This document shows, in pieces, positions 59,698 through 64,000 of a DNA stretch of 64,000 nucleotides (position 1 is its first letter; every line of letters begins with the position of its first letter). Origin of the DNA: an uncultured Clostridia bacterium (GTDB lineage Bacteria > Bacillota > Clostridia > Christensenellales > CAG-917). The notes beneath the pieces were generated by a model that worked only from the letters and a program-made list of their open reading frames with translations, was not told the origin of the DNA and did not search any database. The stretch spans positions 256,762 to 320,761 of the forward strand of contig CAKQUV010000001.1 of NCBI GenBank assembly GCA_934277615.1, in the 5' to 3' direction. The position numbers and the translations under genes were made by a program.

Positions 59698-59876
59698 TAC
59701 AAATCGTCAACGTCCTGCACGGGTTTTTCACCGTCGGGAACGTCAGGGTAACCGTTCTTTTCCGGCACGCCCGTCCAACTGCCGTTGGGATCGAAATGCG
59801 AGCGCATATTTTCGTGTTTGGTCAAGTTGCTGTGAGAGAGCGGCGGTTGATACTTTCTTTTTCTTCTGATTTTCAT
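59697..59876 (-). CDS. Small conserved-looking basic protein, 59 residues
   Basis: The ATG at 59876 follows GAGGTGA at good spacing. The protein starts MKIRRKRKYQPP and ends with the distinctive GSWTGVPE and KPVQDVDDL. Short proteins with a GS(W/Y)TG...PVQDADDL ending recur in Clostridia, to my recollection, with no known function. The stop abuts a dispersed repeat. Confidence 0.7.
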   Translation of the reverse strand: MKIRRKRKYQPPLSHSNLTKHENMRSHFDPNGSWTGVPEKNGYPDVPDGEKPVQDVDDL

Positions 59877-60010
59877 ATTGTTCACCTCGTACACGTAGCG
59901 TGCGCAAATCTTAAAGATTTATTAATTTTATAAATATTTGATAAATGGGGTAGAAAACCAAACAAATATATGATAAAATACATTTTGCAATATAAAGCGA
60001 AGGTGAATTT

Positions 60011-60610
60011 GTGAAAAACGGTGGAATTGACAAAAGAGTCATAAAAACAAAGAACGCCATTTTCGACGCGTTCAAGCAACTTGTGCAAGAAAAAGATATG
60101 TCGGACATCACCATAAGCGAACTTACGCAAAAGGCGAATATCACGAGAAGTACGTTTTATATGTATTACGACACCGTGGGCGACGTGCGCACTGACATTG
60201 AAAACGGGATTATCGCGCGCATAGACAAGATTATGAGCGAGGCGGATATGGTTGAGGTTGTGCAATCCCCATACGCGCTTTTGAGCACTCTTGCAGACGA
60301 AATTGCAAAACAAGACCAGAATAACAGATATATTCTTTCTTCCAGCACGTCGGGACAACTCCTTGACAAAATCAACGAGCGTATCGTTGCTGCGTACATG
60401 CATCGTCTTTCCGAGACCACGGACAAGAAAAATCTCGATATGGGCAAGGTGAGATACGTCATCGCTTTTGCGGCGGCAGGTATCACGGAATGTTTCAAGA
60501 TTTGGTTCAACCACAAGAGCACCATCACTCTCGAAGAACTTTGCAAAAACATCTCCGACGCAGTGAGCAAGGGCGTCGATTGGGTTTCCGTGACCAAGGC
60601 GCAAGACTAA
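60011..60610 (+). CDS. TetR/AcrR-family regulator
   Basis: A 199-residue regulator. The N-terminal HTH (ISELTQKANITRSTFYMYYDTVGDV) is typical of TetR; the C-terminal part binds an unknown ligand. GTG is the start, after AAGGTGA. It lies 139 bases upstream of the ABC exporter, across a terminator, and probably controls it. Possible operator sites were not resolved. Confidence 0.9.
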   Translation: MKNGGIDKRVIKTKNAIFDAFKQLVQEKDMSDITISELTQKANITRSTFYMYYDTVGDVRTDIENGIIARIDKIMSEADMVEVVQSPYALLSTLADEIAKQDQNNRYILSSSTSGQLLDKINERIVAAYMHRLSETTDKKNLDMGKVRYVIAFAAAGITECFKIWFNHKSTITLEELCKNISDAVSKGVDWVSVTKAQD

Positions 60611-60637
60611 TTCTGCGCCGAAACAACCGCTACGAAA

Positions 60638-60680
60638 GAGAATGGCTTTTATAGTCATTCTCTTGTTGTCTTTTAAGTCT
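60638..60680 (+). terminator. Terminator after the TetR gene
   Basis: AAGAGAATG/CATTCTCTT with a T-rich tail. Confidence 0.75.
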
Positions 60681-60749
60681 TTTTTAAGGGCAAAGATGTA
60701 CTATATACAATCATATTAAAGATAAAATATCGCAATATTGAGGTGGATT

Positions 60750-63563
60750 ATGCTCCAACTTAAAGACGTTGTAAAAGATTATCCCACCGCCACTACGACG
60801 GTGCACGCACTCCGCAAAGTGTCGCTCAATTTCAGAGAGAGCGAGTTTGTTGCCATTTTGGGCCCCTCGGGATGCGGAAAAACCACGATGCTCAACATTA
60901 TAGGCGGTCTTGACAGATACACAAGCGGCGATCTTGTCATCGGCGGCGTTTCCACGCGCGATTTCGACGACGAGCATTGGGACGCGTACAGAAACGCGAC
61001 TATCGGTTTCGTTTTCCAAAGTTACAATCTTATACCGCACCTAACCGTGCTTGAAAACGTCGAGCTTGCTCTGAGCCTTGTGGGCGAGGGCAAAAAGACG
61101 CGTAGGGCAAAGGCAGTTGCCGCGCTCCACAAAGTCAATATGCACGACGAGATAAACAAGCGCCCTAATCAATTGAGCGGCGGACAAATGCAACGCGTCG
61201 CTATCGCAAGAGCAATCGTCAACGACCCCAAGATTATTCTTGCCGACGAGCCGACGGGTGCGTTGGACAGCGAACTCAGCGTGCAGGTTATGGATATTTT
61301 GCAAGAGATAGCCAAAACTCGTCTTGTCATTATGGTTACGCACAACGCAGAGCTTGCCTATCAATATGCAACGCGTATTTGCCGCTTTAAGGACGGTCAA
61401 CTTATCGAGGATACCAATCCTTATAACCCCGAAGAAGATGTTGAAGAACAACAAGACGGCAATCAAGACATCGCCGCCGTCGATGAAATCATCGATTCGG
61501 AAATCGGGCAAAGCACCACAATCGACACATCATCTCTTCAAAACGACGAGATAAACGTCGAAAACGTGCAACAAGAGGATGACGGCAAGTGTAAGAAGTT
61601 GTCCAATCGCAAGCGTAAACTTGCAATGAAAAAGGTGGGCAGCGCAACGAATGCGCTCTTTGATAAATTGGGCATAAACAGTTTGTCAAAGAAGAAAAAG
61701 CGCAAAGACAAGTCTTTCAAGTCCACGTCTATGAGCGCAGGTATGGCGTTCGGTCTTTCTTGGAAAAACCTTGTTTCCAAGAAACGCCGCACGTTCTTTA
61801 CGATGTTTGCAGGAAGTATCGGTATTATAGGACTCGGGCTTGTGCTTTCCATATCCAACGGCTTCAACGTGTATGTGGAAAAGATGGAAAAGGAGATGTT
61901 CTCCAGTGTACCTTTGGGAATTTATCAATACAACGTGCAGAACTCTGCCGTTATGGATATGATGATGAATTTCCAAAATCAGGACAGTTCCAAGAACTTT
62001 CCCGACAGCGATAAAATCGGCGTTAGCGCGGACAGCGGCGGAGGTATCGACAGCTACGTTTCGTCTTTCACAAAGTCGTTCCTTGAAGGCATAACCAAAA
62101 ACGAGATTACCGACGAGTTTACTCAATATATGAAGAATATGCCAAAAGATAACTATAAGTCTATGAGCATAAATTATGGTTTGAGATACAATCTTGTGCG
62201 CAAAACGTTCGACCAAAACGGCGACGTCACGTATACCGACGTATCGCAATCTCCCGAGCCTATAACCGCGCTTGCAATCGCAACGACTGTGCTCGGCGAG
62301 AACGGTTTGCAATCCAAGTATTGGCAAGAACTTGCCAGCGACAAGGATACTATGCTCGAATCCTATGATCTTATCGGCAAAAACAGCCGTTATCCGCAAA
62401 ACAAGAACGAGATTTTGCTTTGCATCGGCAAAGATAACAAAATTTCGCAAGATTTGCTCAACGCATTCGACATCGAACTTTATGAAAAGGAAGATGACGG
62501 CACTCCCAAATTGGTGGGCGGAAAGCCTGTTTCGCTCGGTAATTCCAATATTTCTTATGAGTATTTCATCGGTCAATCCGTCAAGATGATTCTCAACGAC
62601 GATTACTACAAAAAGACGGGCGAAAACTCCTACGATAAGATGGGATTTAAAAAGGAACTGCTTTATTGGTCGGAAACGAATCAATCAAGGTTGCAGTCGC
62701 TTTATGAAAATTCGCAAAACGAACTCAAAATCGTCGGCGTAATCAGACAAAAGAAGGGCGGTTATTCATTTGTAAATTCCGCGCTTTGCTACACGCCGGA
62801 GTTTGCCGAGTGGGCAATGGATCAAGCGTATAACAGTGAAGTGGCGCGCGTTCAACGCACGCTTACGCCGCAAGGCTCAACAATTTTCGGCACGTACTCC
62901 GAGATAAACAATTCGGGCTTTACCGACGACGATTTCAGCAACGAACTCTTTGACATCGTAGGTCAAAAAGTGCTTACGCTTGACTATTTTGCAAAGGCGG
63001 TCGGCGCGGATAGGGCGGCAAGCTTTATCACCGTATTCCCCGAAACTTTCGAGCAAAAAGACGCGGCAGTCAAATATATCGAGGCGTGGGATAAGACCGA
63101 AATCGGCTACTTCGATGTGTCGGCAATGTTCCTCTACAACATCACCATTACGATAGACCTCGTGTCCGCAATGCTCATCGCCGTGGCTTCCATCTCGCTT
63201 GTGGTATCCACCGTTATGATCGGCGTAATCACGTCAAACTCTGTCATCGAGCGTATCCGAGAAATAGGTATCCTGCGCGCAATCGGCGCACGCAAACGCG
63301 ACATCCGCAACGTGTTTATTGCCGAAACCGCAATCATAGGTTTCAGCAGCGGCGTAATCGGCATAGTCGTAACATATATCCTCTGTCCGCTCATATCGCT
63401 CATAATCAAAGCCGCCACGGGCATCGGCTCGCTCCTGCATTTCCATCCCTTGCACGCGCTCGCTCTCGTCGGCATCAGCTTGCTCCTGACGGTCATTTCG
63501 GGTATTATCCCGGCGATTAATGCTTCTCGCAAGAATGTTGTTGACGCTCTCCGCGTTGAGTAA
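60750..63563 (+). CDS. ABC transporter, fused ATPase and FtsX-type permease
   Basis: A 937-residue protein. Residues 1-225 are an ABC ATPase with Walker A GPSGCGKTT (38-46), Q-loop FVFQSYNLIP, signature LSGGQMQRVAIARAI and Walker B IILADEPTGALDSE. A polar linker leads to the first membrane segment (TMFAGSIGIIGLGLVLSIS). An external domain of about 400 residues and three C-terminal segments of the FtsX type (MSAMLIAVASISLVVSTVMIG, IIGFSSGVIGIVVTYIL, ALVGISLLLTVISGIIPAI) follow. MacB-like exporters move peptides or act on envelope substrates. GAGGTG precedes the ATG. A family A hairpin starts at the stop. Confidence 0.92.
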   Translation: MLQLKDVVKDYPTATTTVHALRKVSLNFRESEFVAILGPSGCGKTTMLNIIGGLDRYTSGDLVIGGVSTRDFDDEHWDAYRNATIGFVFQSYNLIPHLTVLENVELALSLVGEGKKTRRAKAVAALHKVNMHDEINKRPNQLSGGQMQRVAIARAIVNDPKIILADEPTGALDSELSVQVMDILQEIAKTRLVIMVTHNAELAYQYATRICRFKDGQLIEDTNPYNPEEDVEEQQDGNQDIAAVDEIIDSEIGQSTTIDTSSLQNDEINVENVQQEDDGKCKKLSNRKRKLAMKKVGSATNALFDKLGINSLSKKKKRKDKSFKSTSMSAGMAFGLSWKNLVSKKRRTFFTMFAGSIGIIGLGLVLSISNGFNVYVEKMEKEMFSSVPLGIYQYNVQNSAVMDMMMNFQNQDSSKNFPDSDKIGVSADSGGGIDSYVSSFTKSFLEGITKNEITDEFTQYMKNMPKDNYKSMSINYGLRYNLVRKTFDQNGDVTYTDVSQSPEPITALAIATTVLGENGLQSKYWQELASDKDTMLESYDLIGKNSRYPQNKNEILLCIGKDNKISQDLLNAFDIELYEKEDDGTPKLVGGKPVSLGNSNISYEYFIGQSVKMILNDDYYKKTGENSYDKMGFKKELLYWSETNQSRLQSLYENSQNELKIVGVIRQKKGGYSFVNSALCYTPEFAEWAMDQAYNSEVARVQRTLTPQGSTIFGTYSEINNSGFTDDDFSNELFDIVGQKVLTLDYFAKAVGADRAASFITVFPETFEQKDAAVKYIEAWDKTEIGYFDVSAMFLYNITITIDLVSAMLIAVASISLVVSTVMIGVITSNSVIERIREIGILRAIGARKRDIRNVFIAETAIIGFSSGVIGIVVTYILCPLISLIIKAATGIGSLLHFHPLHALALVGISLLLTVISGIIPAINASRKNVVDALRVE

Positions 63564-63686
63564 AATCGCACTATTTAGCGAATAACTGCGTTACCGCCGT
63601 CCACTCCAAAATCACGTACGATTGTGTACGTTGGGTTTTGTTTCGGACAGCGGTGCCTTGTTCTTCATCTAAATAGAGCGATTTTA
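63561..63686 (+). repeat. Family A nested-hairpin element, copy A6 (full)
   Basis: The outer arms TAAAATCGCACTATTTAG/CTAAATAGAGCGATTTTA pair at 17 of 18. The loop strands are CGAATAACTGCGTT/GCCTTGTTCTTCAT. The middle arms ACCGCCGTCC/GGACAGCGGT have one mismatch. The apical part is AAAATCACGTAC/GTACGTTGGGTTTT. It begins with the stop codon of the ABC transporter. Confidence 0.85.
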
Positions 63687-63811
63687 AAACGATACTAAAT
63701 TGCGCCTAACGTCGTCAGGTCTGTCCGCCCGTCAACTCATTTACGACTTAGTAAATTAGGGTTGCCGTTCGGACATCCCTTTCTTGTTATGCATCAATTT
63801 ATTGTCGTTTT
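63683..63811 (+). repeat. Family A nested-hairpin element, copy A7 (full)
   Basis: The outer arms AAAACGATACTAAATTG/CAATTTATTGTCGTTTT pair. The loop strands are changed but complementary (TAAC/GTTA). The middle arms AGGTCTGTCCG/CGGACATCCCT pair with two mismatches. The apical part is CAACTCATTTAC/GTAAATTAGGGTTG. Confidence 0.75.
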
Positions 63812-63821
63812 ATAAAAATCA

Positions 63822-63868
63822 AACCAGTTAGCGAATAACTGCGTTACCGCCGAGAAAGAGTGCGTCGT
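63822..63868 (+). repeat. Family A 5' fragment
   Basis: TTAGCGAATAACTGCGTTACC without 3' half. It is followed at once by a family B repeat, which may have interrupted it. Confidence 0.6.
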
Positions 63869-64000
63869 AACACCACAAATACAATACCCCCTCTTTCCGG
63901 ACACGCCGGCATGTTCACTTCGTCGTTTGCGCACCGCAATCCGCCTCGTTCGCTTTGGCTACAACACATTCACCGGATGTGTTGCTTAACGCGTCGCGCC
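63869..64000 (-). repeat. Family B composite repeat, copy B6, cut by window end
   Basis: Reverse orientation. It shows the end block with GCCGGCGTGTCCGG, the CGCAAACGCCG... block and CAACACAT/ATGTGTTG as in B2. The rest lies beyond the window. Confidence 0.75.

Noticed and set aside
1..64000. tRNA or rRNA genes
   Set aside because: No T-arm GTTCGA signature with a matching acceptor stem and no rRNA-like segment was noticed in the gene-free stretches. A tRNAscan run would settle it.

Overview
The window is a contiguous piece of a bacterial chromosome of moderate G+C. Shine-Dalgarno sites are strong, promoters are close to sigma-A consensus, and intrinsic terminators are plentiful. The gene content (YidC-Jag-MnmE-MnmG, type III glutamine synthetase, anaerobic NrdD, formate-THF ligase, split transketolase, PfoR-type membrane protein, lipoproteins ending their signal in LVAC) points to an uncultured anaerobic Clostridia-like member of the Bacillota. 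A finer placement cannot be made from sequence alone. No rRNA, tRNA, CRISPR array, prophage or transposase gene was recognised.

Layout. 1-4601: end of yidC, jag, mnmE and mnmG, the cluster usually found near the replication origin. 4602-5844: a gene-free block with an orphan consensus promoter that appears to drive a structured non-coding RNA, followed by interspersed repeats. 5845-8308 (-): glmM and trxB. 8457-12702: asnS-asnA-aspS, a cluster for asparagine and its tRNA charging. 12741-18876: two lipoproteins around an SDR enzyme. 19704-22473: an M28-like membrane protein and a PfoR-like permease. 22662-24707 (-): a two-component system. 24942-27100 (-): a TIR-GNAT fusion coupled to a double-GNAT protein. 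27327-31776: surface protein, CDF metal exporter and membrane phosphoesterase in one operon. 32519-37685: HAD phosphatase, small membrane and lipoproteins, fhs and malQ. 38719-43770: dapB, a secreted protein, split transketolase, then an AT-richer pair (acetyltransferase and a second TIR-like protein). 43865-49063: glnN (-), purB and purA. 49247-50017: an XRE regulator divergent from a 52-residue protein. 50206-54275 (-): HAD nucleotidase, an atypical thioredoxin reductase and nrdD with a fused redoxin domain. 55147-59331: GtrA-like protein, divergent rlmA/U32 protease and a ferredoxin. 59697-63563: a small protein, a TetR regulator and a large ABC exporter.

The most unusual content is non-coding. 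Family A is a nested hairpin of about 125 nt with five full copies plus fragments. Its copies have different stem sequences that stay self-complementary (covariation), and several begin at a stop codon. Family B is a composite repeat of roughly 300-700 bp containing another hairpin whose stem covaries among five copies. A 49-bp module (X) has inserted in both families. Other leads are: genes that look leaderless, with TATAAT six bases before ATG; two canonically spaced NrdR boxes upstream of nrdD; a terminator-like hairpin between the purB promoter and its ATG; a thioredoxin reductase lacking NADPH-binding residues beside a redoxin-fused NrdD; and the TIR-GNAT operon. The window ends inside a family B repeat.
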